64,000 nucleotides of DNA from Nocardioides malaquae (GTDB taxonomy: Bacteria; Actinomycetota; Actinomycetes; Propionibacteriales; Nocardioidaceae), in NCBI RefSeq assembly GCF_015070385.1, contig NZ_JADCSA010000001.1, positions 331,499 to 395,498 on the forward strand, in the 5' to 3' direction. Positions 29,509 to 39,401 of this stretch are shown one piece after another; position 1 is the first letter of the stretch, and each line of letters opens with the position of its first letter. The translations under genes were made by a program, and so were the position numbers. The notes under the pieces are model-generated. The model did no database searches, had not been told where the DNA came from, and saw only the letters and a program-made list of their open reading frames with translations.

Positions 29509-31734
29509 TCAGGCGCCGATGCGCCGGAGCCGGGCCTCGACGGCCACCTCGACGAGGCGCCGGGCCCGGGCGTCGAAGGAGTGCTCACGCCGCACGCGCT
29601 CGGCCACCCGTCGGCGCTCGGCGTCGTCGCCGAAGACCTCGTCGGGGTCGGCGAGGGTGCTGAGCCGCACCAGGTCGTCAGGGGTGCGCACCACCTGCAC
29701 CGAGCGGCCGAAGAGGTCACGGAGGCCCGCCACGTCGTCGGTCAGCACCCGGGCGCCGCTCGCCACGGCGTCGAAGAGCCGGTTGGAGAGGAAGCCCTCG
29801 CGCCTCATGTCCTCCCAGTGGTCGTTGAGCACCACCCCGGCGCTCCGGTAGGCAGCCGACAGCTCGGTGTTCGCCACGTACTCGCCCCGCAGGACTCCCG
29901 GCGGCACCCTCTCCGCCCACCCGGTGCCGTACAGGGCGAGCGGCACACCGTGGGTCACGGCGTCGCGCACCATCGGGCGGTACTCCCCACGGGCGCTGCC
30001 CACGAAGAGCACCCGTTCGCCGGTGTCGGGCAGGGCGCTGTCGGGGTGGAACAGCCCGGGGTCGGTGGCCTGCAGGAGGGGCTCGACCGGAGTCCCCCAC
30101 CGTCGGGTGTGCTCCTCGGCCCACGTCACCGAGGCTGCCAGCACCCGGTCGTACGCCCGGGCCTCCGCCTCGTCGAGAGCCTCGGGGTGGGAGATGACCC
30201 AGGCCAGGGTCACGCGGTCGGGGACGGGGCGCAACGGCTGCAGCCCCCGCAGCAGCAGGTCGACGTCGTCGTGCTCAGCGGTGGGGCGGTCGAAGGCCTC
30301 CCGACGGTCGACCACCACCTCCTGACCCACACGACGCAGGGCTGCGGCCAGCGAGGAGGCGAAGTGCGTGTCACCCCACCGCTCCCCCACGGCGCCGGCC
30401 GGCGCCGGGTTCTTGATCGCCCAGCGCAGCCGCGGGGACGGCTCGTCCACCTCGAGGCGCAGTCGGCGCAGCCGGGACGGAGGGGCGACGGCGTCGAAAC
30501 CGTGGGCGGCCCACAGCTCTGCCTCCTCCGGCCCCGACACGGTGCGGCCACCCTCCAGCGCCAGGCCGGCTCCGCCGCGGCGTCGGACCACGACGGAGTC
30601 CGGGGTGACCATCCATCGACCGCCCGCGGTCGTGGGGGTGACGTCGGGGGCGCCGGATCGGAGGAGCTCGGCCACGTCGTCGGTGCGCAGGGCGACGCAC
30701 GCCTCGAGCCCGGAGAAGTCGTGGCGCTCGACGCCGCGCGCGTCCTCGAGGGGAAGACCGGCCAGGAAGGAGTAGGCCGCCTGCCCCCGGGGACGCACGC
30801 GGCCCGCGCTCAGCACGGTGCCGTCACGCCCGAGCACCACGGGCTGGACCGCACGTACGTCCTGGGCCCCCAGCGCCTCGACCAGCGGGGTCACCCACGC
30901 TCCGCGCACCGAGACACCGTGGTCGAGCAGCACGCTCACCGTCCCCCGGGCCCGGGCCAGGATCTGGGGTGCCCAGCGTGACAGCGCCTCCGCGGGAGTG
31001 GAGCCGCTGCCGTCGACCGGGCCGTGCCACACCTCCACCTCGGGGTGCCGCAACCCGAGGACGTCGAGCCGGACCGCGTCGTCGGCGGCAACGCCACCGT
31101 CCACGACGAGCACCTGGAGCTCACGCTCTGCGGCCCCGGCCTCCACCAGGGGCGTGACGGTCTCCCAGGCGTCACGCCAGGTCCCGCTCCCGGGCGGCAC
31201 CGGCACGACGACGCTCACCACGTCGGCGGAGCGCGCGGCGGGAGCCCGGGGCGTGACGGCGTCGTCCGGGCGTGCTGACCGCAGGCGGAGCAGCTCCCGG
31301 TGCCGGTCGAGGTGCCAGGCCCGCAGGTCCGGACCGCGCCCCTCGGCGTCCACCGGCAGGAAGCGGTGACCGGGCACGCCCTCGGCGGCCCCCACCTCGA
31401 CGTAGTGACCGATCGGACCGTGGGGGTGCTCCTTGGCTCCCGGCACCGTGCGCCGGTAGTGCACGGTCGAGAAGGCCGGGTGGGTGGGCGTGCCGAATAG
31501 CCGTCGCCGCAGGTAGACCAGGAACGGGTCCTTGCCCCGCAGGTCGAGCGGACTCTGCTCGCGGAACCACTCGGGGTCGAAGAGGGGGTGCGGGGAGACC
31601 CGGCTCTCCAGGGGGGTGTCCAGGTAGTGCCTGACCAGGGCCGCGCGGTCGCCCTCGGCGCCGGTACGCAGCGCGTACCACTCGGCGTCGAAGAGCGGGC
31701 TGGAGAGGAGGAGGTCCGCGGCGTCCCGGGCCAC
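29509..31734 (-). CDS. Large two-part glycosyltransferase-like protein
   Basis: 741 residues, no signal peptide. The N-terminus has repeated FDxxWY-type modules (SPLFDAEWYALRTG, HPLFDPEWFREQS, HPAFSTVHYRRT) often seen in front of wall or exopolysaccharide glycosyltransferases. A middle GT-A-like segment (SVVVPVPPGSGTW, LLDHGVSVRGAWVTPLV) follows, but the usual DxD is not evident. The C-terminal 300 residues resemble group-1/CgeB transferases: AWVISHPE, VLFVGSARGEYRP and REGFLSNRLFDAVASGARVL. The GTG start has a weak ribosome binding site 8 nt after ftsY. The donor and acceptor are unknown. Confidence 0.72.
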   Translation of the reverse strand: MARDAADLLLSSPLFDAEWYALRTGAEGDRAALVRHYLDTPLESRVSPHPLFDPEWFREQSPLDLRGKDPFLVYLRRRLFGTPTHPAFSTVHYRRTVPGAKEHPHGPIGHYVEVGAAEGVPGHRFLPVDAEGRGPDLRAWHLDRHRELLRLRSARPDDAVTPRAPAARSADVVSVVVPVPPGSGTWRDAWETVTPLVEAGAAERELQVLVVDGGVAADDAVRLDVLGLRHPEVEVWHGPVDGSGSTPAEALSRWAPQILARARGTVSVLLDHGVSVRGAWVTPLVEALGAQDVRAVQPVVLGRDGTVLSAGRVRPRGQAAYSFLAGLPLEDARGVERHDFSGLEACVALRTDDVAELLRSGAPDVTPTTAGGRWMVTPDSVVVRRRGGAGLALEGGRTVSGPEEAELWAAHGFDAVAPPSRLRRLRLEVDEPSPRLRWAIKNPAPAGAVGERWGDTHFASSLAAALRRVGQEVVVDRREAFDRPTAEHDDVDLLLRGLQPLRPVPDRVTLAWVISHPEALDEAEARAYDRVLAASVTWAEEHTRRWGTPVEPLLQATDPGLFHPDSALPDTGERVLFVGSARGEYRPMVRDAVTHGVPLALYGTGWAERVPPGVLRGEYVANTELSAAYRSAGVVLNDHWEDMRREGFLSNRLFDAVASGARVLTDDVAGLRDLFGRSVQVVRTPDDLVRLSTLADPDEVFGDDAERRRVAERVRREHSFDARARRLVEVAVEARLRRIGA

Positions 31735-31742
31735 GTGCGCCG

Positions 31743-32915
31743 TCAGCCCAGCAGTGCGTCCACGAAGGCACGCGGGTCGAAGGGCGCCAGGTCGTCGGCA
31801 CCCTCACCCAGCCCGACCAGCTTGACGGGCACCTTCAGCTCGCGCTGGACGGCGACGACGATGCCGCCCTTGGCCGAGCCGTCGAGCTTGGTGAGGACGA
31901 TGCCGGTGACGTCGACCGCCTCCGCGAACACCCGCGCCTGCATCATGCCGTTCTGGCCGGTGGTGGCGTCCAGCACGAGCAGGACCTCGGTGACCGGGGC
32001 CTGCTTCTCGATGACCCGCTTGACCTTGCCGAGCTCGTCCATCAGGCCGGCCTTGTTCTGCAGGCGACCGGCGGTGTCCACCAGCACGGTGTCGACCTCC
32101 CGCTCGATGCCCTGCTTCACCGCGTCGAAGGCGACGCTGGCGGGGTCGGTGCCCTCCGGCCCGCGGATGACCTCGACGCCCACGCGCTCGCCCCAGGTGC
32201 CGAGCTGCTCGGCGGCCGCGGCGCGGAACGTGTCGGCCGCCCCCATCAGCACCGAGCGCTCCTCGGCCACGAGGATCCGGCCGATCTTGCCGACGGTGGT
32301 GGTCTTGCCGACGCCATTGACGCCGACCACGAGGACCACCCCCGGCTTGCCGTCCTCGCCACTGACCTGCAGGCGGCGGTCGAGCTCGGGGTCGACGAGC
32401 GCCAGGAGCTCCTCGGCGAGCACCTCGCGCACCTGTCCGGCGTCGAGTCCCTCCACCCGCAGACGGGTACGCAGGTTGTCGACGAGCTGCTGGGTGGGCG
32501 CCACCCCGATGTCGGCGGTGAGGAGGGTGTCCTCGATGGACTCCCAGGTGTCCTCGTCGAGCTTGTCGCGCGACAGCAGCGCCAGGAGTCCCTTGCCCAG
32601 GGCGCCCTGGGAGCGGGAGAGCCGCTGGCGCAGCCGGACCAGGCGTGAGGCCGTGCCCTCGGGACGCTCCAGCGTCGGGGCGGCCACCTCCGGCGCGACC
32701 TCCGGGGCCTCCGCGGGGGCGGTGGCGGCGTCCTCGCGCTCAGGCGCCGTCTCGACCTCGGGCGGCGGGGTGACGTCGCGGGTCGGGGCGGCCGGCGGGG
32801 TCGCCTTGCCGCGCGGAGTGCGCAGGGCGAGGGCGACCGCGGCCACGACGGCCAGCACCACCAGGATCGCCAGGGCGATCAGGACGTAGGTCCAGGCGGG
32901 AACGAGAGCTTCCAT
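31743..32915 (-). CDS. ftsY: Signal recognition particle receptor FtsY
   Basis: 390 residues. FtsY is the membrane-bound SRP receptor GTPase. Unlike E. coli FtsY it starts with a membrane segment (about 9-31), then an acidic Pro/Ala/Glu linker (to about 100), then the NG domain: VGVNGVGKTTTVGKIG, DTVLVDTAGRL and LTKLDGSAKGG. ATG 32915 is preferred to ATG 32924 and 32939 because GGAAG lies 9 nt upstream of it. It follows smc by 53 nt. Confidence 0.95.
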   Translation of the reverse strand: MEALVPAWTYVLIALAILVVLAVVAAVALALRTPRGKATPPAAPTRDVTPPPEVETAPEREDAATAPAEAPEVAPEVAAPTLERPEGTASRLVRLRQRLSRSQGALGKGLLALLSRDKLDEDTWESIEDTLLTADIGVAPTQQLVDNLRTRLRVEGLDAGQVREVLAEELLALVDPELDRRLQVSGEDGKPGVVLVVGVNGVGKTTTVGKIGRILVAEERSVLMGAADTFRAAAAEQLGTWGERVGVEVIRGPEGTDPASVAFDAVKQGIEREVDTVLVDTAGRLQNKAGLMDELGKVKRVIEKQAPVTEVLLVLDATTGQNGMMQARVFAEAVDVTGIVLTKLDGSAKGGIVVAVQRELKVPVKLVGLGEGADDLAPFDPRAFVDALLG

Positions 32916-32968
32916 GGGGATCATCTTCCCATCACGCACCCACGCGACGGCCCACGGGTGCGCGTGCG

Positions 32969-35900
32969 TCAGGCGGGCTCGGCGTCGCGCAGCCGTTGAC
33001 TGATCACGGCGGAGACGCCGTCTCCGCGCATGGTCACGCCGTAGAGCGCGTCCCCGACCTCCATGGTCCGTTTCTGGTGCGTGATCACGAGCAGCTGGGA
33101 GTTCTCCCGCAGCTCCTCGTAGATCTGCAGCAGGCGCCCCAGGTTGGTGTCGTCGAGGGCTGCCTCGACCTCGTCCAGGATGTAGAAGGGAGAGGGGCGC
33201 GCCTTGAAGAGCGCGACCAGGAAGGCCACGGCGACCAGCGAGCGTTCACCGCCGGAGAGCAGCGAGAGCCGCTTGACCTTCTTGCCGGGCGGGCGCGCCT
33301 CGACCTCCACCCCCGTGGTCAGCATCGACGAGGGGTCGGTGAGCACCAGTCGCCCCTCCCCGCCGGGGAAGAGACGCGCGAAGGTCGCGTCGAAGGCCTT
33401 CTCCACGTCGGCGTAGGCCTCGGTGAAGACCTGCTCGACGCGGGCGTCGACCTCCTTGACGATCTCCATCAGGTCCTTGCGGGTGCGCTTGAGGTCGTCG
33501 AGCTGCTCGGTCAGGAACTTGTGCCGTTCCTCCATCGCCGCGAACTCCTCGAGCGCGAGCGGGTTGACCCGCCCGAGCTGGGCGAGGGCCCGCTCGGCCG
33601 ACCGGAGGCGCTTCACCTGCACCTCGCGGACGAAGGGTTCGGGCTCCGGCGCCTCCTCGCCCTCGGGCACCTCGCCGAAGAACGGGACCGCGACGTGCGG
33701 GCCGTACTCGTCGACGAGCACCTGAGGGTCGAGACCGAGCTCGTCGACCGCCTTCTCCTCGAGCTGCTCGACGCGCATGCGCTGCTGGGCGCGCGCCAGC
33801 TCGTCGCGGTGCACCGAGCTGACCAGCTCGTCGTGCTCGCGGGTGAGATCACGCAAGCGGGACCGGACGCGCAGCAGCTGCTCCTCCCGCTCGTGGCGAG
33901 CGCGCTCCACGGAGGCACGCTCCTCGGCGGCCTCGTTGACCGACGACTCGAGGGCGTGGAGCACCACCGCCACCGCGGTGCCGACCGCCTCCGCCGCGCG
34001 ACCCTCGCGCAGCAGCCGCTCGCGTCGCGCCGCCACCTTGGCCCGGTTCTCACGCTCGTTGCGGGCCTGACGGAGCAGGGCGTCGGCGCGCCCGTGCACT
34101 GCTCGCGCGCGCTCCTCGGCCGTCCGCAACGCCAGACGGGCCTCCATCTCGTGCTGTCGGGCGGCCCGTGCCGCCTCCACCAGCTCCTCGCGGCGCGTGG
34201 TGTCCGGCTCCTCCTCGGGCGCCTCCTCGGCGAGGGAGAGACGCTTCTCCAGCTCCACCAGCCCCGCCTGGTCCCGCTCCCGGGCCTCGGTGGCGGTGGC
34301 GATCGCCCGCTCGAGCCGGTCGGCCTCCCCGCGAGCGGCGCGGGCCTGGGAGTGGTGGTGCCCGAGCTCCTCGGCGATGGCGGCCAGGGTGGCGTCGGAC
34401 TCGTGGAGCCGGGCCAGGGCGACGTCGACGCGCTTCTGCGCCTCGAGCCGGCGGGCCTCGACCCCCGAGATCTCGAATCCCAACCGCTCGCCCCGGGCGG
34501 TCGCCTCGGCGAGCTGCTGCTCGGCCTCGTCGTGGGCGGCCTGCACCTCCAGGAGGCTGGGTTGGCTGGCGGAGCCGCCGTGGGCGAGGTGGGGCCCGAG
34601 GCGGTCCCCCTCGCGCGTCACGGCCACGACCTCGGGCAGCTCCTCGACGAGGCGTCGCGCGGAGGCCAGGTCGTCGACCACGGCCACCCGGTCGAGCACC
34701 CGCTCGAGCGCCCCGGACAGCTGCGTCGGCGCGGTGAGCACGTCGATCGCCCAGACCGCTCCACCGGGCAGTGCGGGCCACGCCCGCTCAGGGGCAGGGG
34801 GGCCGCCCACGAGCAGTGACGCCCTGCCGAGGTCCTCGGCGCGCAACAGCTCCATGGCACGCACCGCGGCGGCGGCGTCGGCCACCGCGACGGCGTCGGC
34901 GACCCCACCCAGGGCGGCGGCGACCGCTGCCTCGTGGCCTGGGTGCACCGTGACGAGACCCGAGACGGCGCCCAGCAGCCCGTCGACCTCGGCCAGCAGC
35001 AGGGCACCTGCCCCGTCCTTGCGGTTGAGCCCCAGGGCGAGGGCGTCGACCCGGGCCCGCAACGCCGTCCGGTCGCGGTCGGCCTGGGTGACGGCCTCGC
35101 GCAGACGGGTCAGCTCCGCCTCCACGGCATCGAGGTCGTCGACGGCCGCCTCGTGCTCGGCGTCCAGGCCCTCCTCGCCGGCGTCCAGCCCTGCCACCTT
35201 CGTCTCGAGGGCGGTGAATTCGGCCTCGGCCCGCTCGGCACGCACCAACGCCTCGCGGCGAGCCTCAGCCAGGCGTCCGATCTCCTCGCCGGCCGCCGTC
35301 GCGCGGCTCCTGGCCGCGTTGACCTGACCGGTCAGACGGGCCAGGCCCTCCCTGGCGTCCGCAGCCGCGCGCTGCAGTGCGTGGAGGCGCCGCTCCTCCT
35401 CGCCGGCCGCGTCCTCGGCCTCGCGGCGTGCGGTGACCGCCTGCTCCAGGGCCGACCTGAGTTCCTGCACCTCGAGCGCGACGGCCTCCTCCTGCTCCCT
35501 CGCGCGCTGCGCGTCCGCCTCCAGACGGTCGGGGTCCCGGCCGGTGTCGACCTCGACGTCGGTCGACCCCTGGGCGTTGCGGAGCCGTTCGGCGGCCAGC
35601 GACTGGGTCCCGCGGAGGCGCTCGCGCAGGCCCGAGAGAGCGAACCAGGTCTCCTGGGCGGCCGCCAGCATCGGGAGGTCCTCGCGCAGGGAGGCCTCGA
35701 GCTGGGCCTCGACGTCGCGCACCCGGGCCAGCTCCGCCTCGACCTCGGCGCGCCGTTCGACGAGGACCGTCTCGTCGGCCAGCTCCTGCTCGAGCACCGT
35801 GCGAGCCGTCACCAGGTCGTCGGCAGCGATCCGGGCGCGGGCGTCCCGCACCTCCGCCTGCACGGTGGCGGCGCGACGGGCGATCTCGGCCTGGCGCCCG

Positions 35901-36514
35901 AGCGGCTTGAGCTGGCGCCGCAGCTCGACCAGCAGGTCGGCGAGCCGGGTCAGGTTGCCCTCGGTGGAGGCGAGCTTGCGCAGCGCCTTCTCCTTGCGCT
36001 TGCGGTGCTTGAGGACGCCGGCGGCCTCCTCGATGAAGCCGCGCCGGTCCTCCGGGGTGGCGTGCAGGATCGAGTCGAGCTGGCCCTGGCCGACGATGAC
36101 GTGCATCTCCCGGCCGATGCCGGAGTCGCTGAGCAGGTCCTGGACGTCGAGCAGCCGACAGGCGGTGCCGTTGATCGCGTACTCCGAGCCGCCGTTGCGG
36201 AACATCGTCCGGCTGATGGTGACCTCGGAGTAGTCGATCGGCAGCGCGCCGTCGGAGTTGTCGATGGTCAGCTGCACCTCTGCGCGGCCCAGCGGCGGGC
36301 GACCGGAGGTGCCGGCGAAGATGACGTCCTCCATCTTGCCGCCGCGCAACGACTTGGCGCCCTGCTCGCCCATCACCCAGGCGAGGGCGTCCACGACGTT
36401 GGACTTGCCCGACCCGTTGGGTCCGACGATGCAGGTGATGCCGGGCTCGAGGTGGAGGGTCGTGGCGGACGCGAAGGACTTGAACCCCTTCAGGGTCAGG
36501 CTCTTCAGGTACAC
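32969..36514 (-). CDS. smc: Chromosome segregation protein SMC
   Basis: 1181 residues. SMC dimers with ScpAB extrude DNA loops and align the chromosome arms. Walker A GPNGSGKSNV is at 31-40, the hinge is around 500-640 between two long coiled coils, and the C-terminal head has the signature LSLLSGGERSL and Walker B YILDEVEAALDD. GTG 36514 is chosen because GGAGGAG sits 6-7 nt upstream; the in-frame GTG at 36529 would place that sequence inside the gene. Confidence 0.96.
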   Translation of the reverse strand: MYLKSLTLKGFKSFASATTLHLEPGITCIVGPNGSGKSNVVDALAWVMGEQGAKSLRGGKMEDVIFAGTSGRPPLGRAEVQLTIDNSDGALPIDYSEVTISRTMFRNGGSEYAINGTACRLLDVQDLLSDSGIGREMHVIVGQGQLDSILHATPEDRRGFIEEAAGVLKHRKRKEKALRKLASTEGNLTRLADLLVELRRQLKPLGRQAEIARRAATVQAEVRDARARIAADDLVTARTVLEQELADETVLVERRAEVEAELARVRDVEAQLEASLREDLPMLAAAQETWFALSGLRERLRGTQSLAAERLRNAQGSTDVEVDTGRDPDRLEADAQRAREQEEAVALEVQELRSALEQAVTARREAEDAAGEEERRLHALQRAAADAREGLARLTGQVNAARSRATAAGEEIGRLAEARREALVRAERAEAEFTALETKVAGLDAGEEGLDAEHEAAVDDLDAVEAELTRLREAVTQADRDRTALRARVDALALGLNRKDGAGALLLAEVDGLLGAVSGLVTVHPGHEAAVAAALGGVADAVAVADAAAAVRAMELLRAEDLGRASLLVGGPPAPERAWPALPGGAVWAIDVLTAPTQLSGALERVLDRVAVVDDLASARRLVEELPEVVAVTREGDRLGPHLAHGGSASQPSLLEVQAAHDEAEQQLAEATARGERLGFEISGVEARRLEAQKRVDVALARLHESDATLAAIAEELGHHHSQARAARGEADRLERAIATATEARERDQAGLVELEKRLSLAEEAPEEEPDTTRREELVEAARAARQHEMEARLALRTAEERARAVHGRADALLRQARNERENRAKVAARRERLLREGRAAEAVGTAVAVVLHALESSVNEAAEERASVERARHEREEQLLRVRSRLRDLTREHDELVSSVHRDELARAQQRMRVEQLEEKAVDELGLDPQVLVDEYGPHVAVPFFGEVPEGEEAPEPEPFVREVQVKRLRSAERALAQLGRVNPLALEEFAAMEERHKFLTEQLDDLKRTRKDLMEIVKEVDARVEQVFTEAYADVEKAFDATFARLFPGGEGRLVLTDPSSMLTTGVEVEARPPGKKVKRLSLLSGGERSLVAVAFLVALFKARPSPFYILDEVEAALDDTNLGRLLQIYEELRENSQLLVITHQKRTMEVGDALYGVTMRGDGVSAVISQRLRDAEPA

Positions 36515-36605
36515 CCGTGTCTCCTCCACGTCCCGACGCCGGCACGGCGCGGGTCAGAGACTACCGCTCCGCCTCCCCCGTGGGGCGGCGGAGAAGGGCG
36601 ACGTC

Positions 36606-36797
36606 TCAGGCGGGGAGCATCTCCTGCTCCATCAGCGTGGTCGTCTCGATGTCGCGGAGGCGGTCGTTCTCCTGCTGCAGTCGCAGGACGAGGGTCTCCA
36701 GCTCGCTGACGCGCAGACGCAGACGGGCGTTCTCGGAGGTGAGTCGGTGGACACCGCGCGTGTCGGAAGGGAGGTGTCCGAGGAGGGCCTTGGCCAT
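36606..36797 (-). CDS. Small coiled-coil protein, unknown function
   Basis: 63 residues beginning MAKALLGHLPSD. From about 18 to 55 it is a continuous amphipathic helix with leucines at heptad spacing (TSENARLRLRVSELETLVLR), ending METQ-like acidic EQEMLPA. No membrane or catalytic motif is seen. It lies between mutM and smc on the same strand, 91 nt before smc, with AGGAA-type sequence (CCTGTGAAAGG) before the ATG. I think similar small 'MAKALLG' proteins occur in other actinobacteria but cannot confirm this here. Confidence 0.7.
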   Translation of the reverse strand: MAKALLGHLPSDTRGVHRLTSENARLRLRVSELETLVLRLQQENDRLRDIETTTLMEQEMLPA

Positions 36798-36899
36798 CAG
36801 GAACCTTTCACAGGAAGAGGGCTGGGCCCGACAGGGCCGTGTTCCAGAGTCCCACCGTCGACGGGCGGGGTCAATTCCGCGTCGCGTCGCCGCGCAGCC

Positions 36900-37760
36900 T
36901 CAGCCCGTCCCGCTGCGCCGACGCCGCGGGACCGGCTGGCAGGTGGGGCAGAAGTAGGAGGAGCGGTTCATGAAGGCGACCCGCCGGATCGCCGTGCCGC
37001 ACCGCTCGCACGGCTCGTCCTCACGGCCGTACGCGTGCAGGCTGCGGTCGAAGTAGCCCGACTCGCCGTTGACGTTGACGTAGAGCGCGTCGAAGCTCGT
37101 GCCGCCCTGCTCCAGCGCCTGCAGCATCACCGACCGCGCCCGGTCCAGCACCTCCAGCGCCTGGGCCCGCGTGAGCCGGTCACCGGGCCGCTCCCCGTGC
37201 ACCCGGGCGAGCCAGAGCGCCTCGTCGGCGTAGATGTTGCCGACCCCCGAGACCAGGGTCTGGTCGAGCAGCTGCCGCTTCACCGCGCTCCCCCGCCGCC
37301 GGATCCGCCGACCCACCTCCTCCGCGTCGAACGCGGGGTCGAGGGGGTCGCGGGCGATGTGCGCGATCTCGGTGGGCAGCTCGGCGCCGCCGGGGGCGAA
37401 GGAGAGACCGCCGAACATCCGCTGGTCGACGAAACGCAACTCAGCCCCGGAGTCGAGGGCGAACCGGACCCGGAGGTGCCGCTCCGCAGGAGCGTGCGGG
37501 GTCTTGACGAGCATCTGCCCGCTCATGCCGAGGTGGCCGAGCACGGCGTCGGTGTCGTCGAGGGCGAGCCAGAAGTACTTGCCGCGGCGCGACACCGCGG
37601 TGACCGTACGCCCGGTGACCGCCCGCGCGAATCCCTCGGGCCCCGTGGGGTCGCGGCGCAGCGGACGGGCGTGCAGCACCTCGACGCCCGTCACCCGGGC
37701 GCCGACGACGTGGGCCTCCAGGCCCCGTCGGACCACCTCGACCTCGGGCAGCTCCGGCAC
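36900..37760 (-). CDS. mutM: Formamidopyrimidine-DNA glycosylase
   Basis: 286 residues. MutM removes 8-oxoguanine and Fapy lesions and nicks the strand. The catalytic N-terminal Pro2-Glu3 is in [13 protein letters not shown], Lys near 58 lies in [11 protein letters not shown], and the C-terminal zinc finger is [20 protein letters not shown] with a CPTC pair. The start codon is GTG, 3 nt after the rnc stop. It is the last gene of yceD-rpmF-rnc-mutM. Confidence 0.95.
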   Translation of the reverse strand: MPELPEVEVVRRGLEAHVVGARVTGVEVLHARPLRRDPTGPEGFARAVTGRTVTAVSRRGKYFWLALDDTDAVLGHLGMSGQMLVKTPHAPAERHLRVRFALDSGAELRFVDQRMFGGLSFAPGGAELPTEIAHIARDPLDPAFDAEEVGRRIRRRGSAVKRQLLDQTLVSGVGNIYADEALWLARVHGERPGDRLTRAQALEVLDRARSVMLQALEQGGTSFDALYVNVNGESGYFDRSLHAYGREDEPCERCGTAIRRVAFMNRSSYFCPTCQPVPRRRRSGTG

Positions 37761-37763
37761 GGC

Positions 37764-38537
37764 TCAGGAAGCCGGGACGCCGTCGGAGGCGGCGGTCTCC
37801 TCGGCGTCGCGCAGCGCGTGGGCCTCGGTGATCTCGCCGTAGGCCGTCTGGGCCGCTGCCTGCTCGGCCTCCTTCTTCGACCGACCGGTGCCGTGCCCGT
37901 AGAGGTCACCGCCGACGCGCACCTGGGCGGTGAAGGTCTTCTGGTGGTCGGGACCCTCGTCGGAGATGACGTACTCCGGGACCCCGAGGTTGTGCGAGGC
38001 GGCCAGCTCCTGCAACGACGTCTTCCAGTCGAGGCCCGCGCCCATGTCGGCGGCCGCCTCCATCAGCGGGTCGAAGAGGCGGTGCACGACGGCAGAGGAC
38101 TCCTCGATGCCGCCGGAGAGGTGGATGGCGCCGATGACCGCCTCGACGGTGTCGGAGAGGATCGAGGCCTTCTCCCGACCGCCCGTCGACTCCTCACCCC
38201 GCCCGAGCTTGATGTGCTCACCCAGCCCGATCGAGCGGGCGACCTCGGCCAGGGCGCGCGCGTTGACCACGGCGGCACGCAGCTTCGCCAACCGTCCCTC
38301 GGAGAGGTCGGGGTGGGTGGTGTACAGCGTCTCGGTGACCACGACGCCGAGCACCGAGTCGCCGAGGAACTCCAGGCGCTCGTTGGTCGGCAGACCGCCG
38401 TTCTCGTAGGCGTACGAGCGGTGGGTCAGGGCGCGGTCGAGCAGCTCGGGGTCCAGGACTGGATCCCCGAGCTGCTCGCGCAGACGCTCGGTGCTCAGGA
38501 CCTTCGGCCGGTCAGAGGACCTGACGACGCGCGGCAC
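37764..38537 (-). CDS. rnc: Ribonuclease III
   Basis: About 257 residues. RNase III cuts double-stranded RNA, including rRNA precursors. The signature [13 protein letters not shown] is followed by [13 protein letters not shown] and a C-terminal dsRBD ([28 protein letters not shown]). The start is uncertain: GTG 38537 lies inside the rpmF 3' end (26-nt overlap) and has no good ribosome binding site; a CTG nearer the family start ([11 protein letters not shown]) is the alternative. It is between rpmF and mutM. Confidence 0.9.
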   Translation of the reverse strand: MPRVVRSSDRPKVLSTERLREQLGDPVLDPELLDRALTHRSYAYENGGLPTNERLEFLGDSVLGVVVTETLYTTHPDLSEGRLAKLRAAVVNARALAEVARSIGLGEHIKLGRGEESTGGREKASILSDTVEAVIGAIHLSGGIEESSAVVHRLFDPLMEAAADMGAGLDWKTSLQELAASHNLGVPEYVISDEGPDHQKTFTAQVRVGGDLYGHGTGRSKKEAEQAAAQTAYGEITEAHALRDAEETAASDGVPAS

Positions 38538-38697
38538 GCGCGCCGTACTGGCCACACTCGCCGCACGCACGGTGCGGGAGGTGCTTGGCGTCGCACGCCG
38601 GGTTGGCGCAGTTCACCAGCACAGGGGCGACAGCCTTCCACTGCGAGCGACGGTGGCGCGTGTTGCTGCGCGACATCTTCCGCTTCGGAACAGCCAC
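38512..38697 (-). CDS. rpmF: 50S ribosomal protein L32 (zinc-binding form)
   Basis: 61 residues: [19 protein letters not shown] at the N-terminus, then four zinc cysteines in [11 protein letters not shown] and [10 protein letters not shown]. This is the C+ (zinc) type. It follows yceD by 63 nt, the conserved yceD-rpmF pair. Confidence 0.96.
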   Translation of the reverse strand: MAVPKRKMSRSNTRHRRSQWKAVAPVLVNCANPACDAKHLPHRACGECGQYGARAARRQVL

Positions 38698-38760
38698 TGT
38701 TTTCTCCTCATGCCTGGGCCGCGAGGGCCACTTGCTTCTCGCCCGGTCGGTCGACCGGTC

Positions 38761-39324
38761 TCAGTCTTCGTCCTGCTCGTCCTGCTGGAGGGCCTGCAGG
38801 CCGGCCCATCGCGGGTCGATCGCAGCCTCGTGCCCGTGGTCGGGGTCGTCCGCGAGCCGGGCGCCACACTCGACGCACAACCCGGGACAGTCGTCCTGGC
38901 ACAGCGGCTGGAAGGGTAGTGCAAGCACCACCGCGTCCCGCAGCAGGGGCTCGAGGTCGAGCAGGTCGTCCTCGAGCTTGCTGACCTCGTCGTCCAAGTC
39001 CTCGTCGGACTGGTCGTGCCGGATGTCGTCGTACACGTACAGCTCCTGGAGGTCGACGACGATCTCGTCCTCGATCGACTCCAGGCAGCGCACGCACTCG
39101 CCGACGAGCGTGGCTTGCGCCGTGCCCGTCACCAGCACGCCCTCCATGACCGCCTCGAGCCGCAGGTCCAGGTGGACCTGCTCCCCGGGGGGGACGTGGA
39201 GAACTTCGATGCCCAGCTCTGTCGGCGCCTCGACGTCGCGGACCAGCTCACGTTGGACCCCCGGGCGGCGGCCGAGCTCGCGAGTGTCGAGCACGAGCGG
39301 CGCTCTCGGGTCCAGACTGCTCAC
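38761..39324 (-). CDS. yceD: YceD-family (DUF177) protein
   Basis: 187 residues. YceD is linked to 23S rRNA maturation in other bacteria and plants. It shows the conserved GECVRCLE motif (CxxC) and LCQDDCPGLCVECG near the C-terminus, with an acidic middle (HDQSDEDLDDEVSKLEDD). GTG 39324 (VSSLDPRAPLVLDTREL) is chosen over an upstream TTG. It starts the yceD-rpmF-rnc-mutM run. Confidence 0.9.
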   Translation of the reverse strand: MSSLDPRAPLVLDTRELGRRPGVQRELVRDVEAPTELGIEVLHVPPGEQVHLDLRLEAVMEGVLVTGTAQATLVGECVRCLESIEDEIVVDLQELYVYDDIRHDQSDEDLDDEVSKLEDDLLDLEPLLRDAVVLALPFQPLCQDDCPGLCVECGARLADDPDHGHEAAIDPRWAGLQALQQDEQDED

Positions 39325-39401
39325 TGACCACTTTCGTTTCGGCGCAACAGAACCAGCCAAGCCTAACCGTCCCCACCGCGACGGGGCAAAACTGGGTGGC
39401 C

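Noticed and set aside
32996-34819. Long plus-strand frame opposite smc
   Set aside because: Shadow of the smc coding frame; no start signal or domain, and high Leu/His/Gln content from reverse reading.
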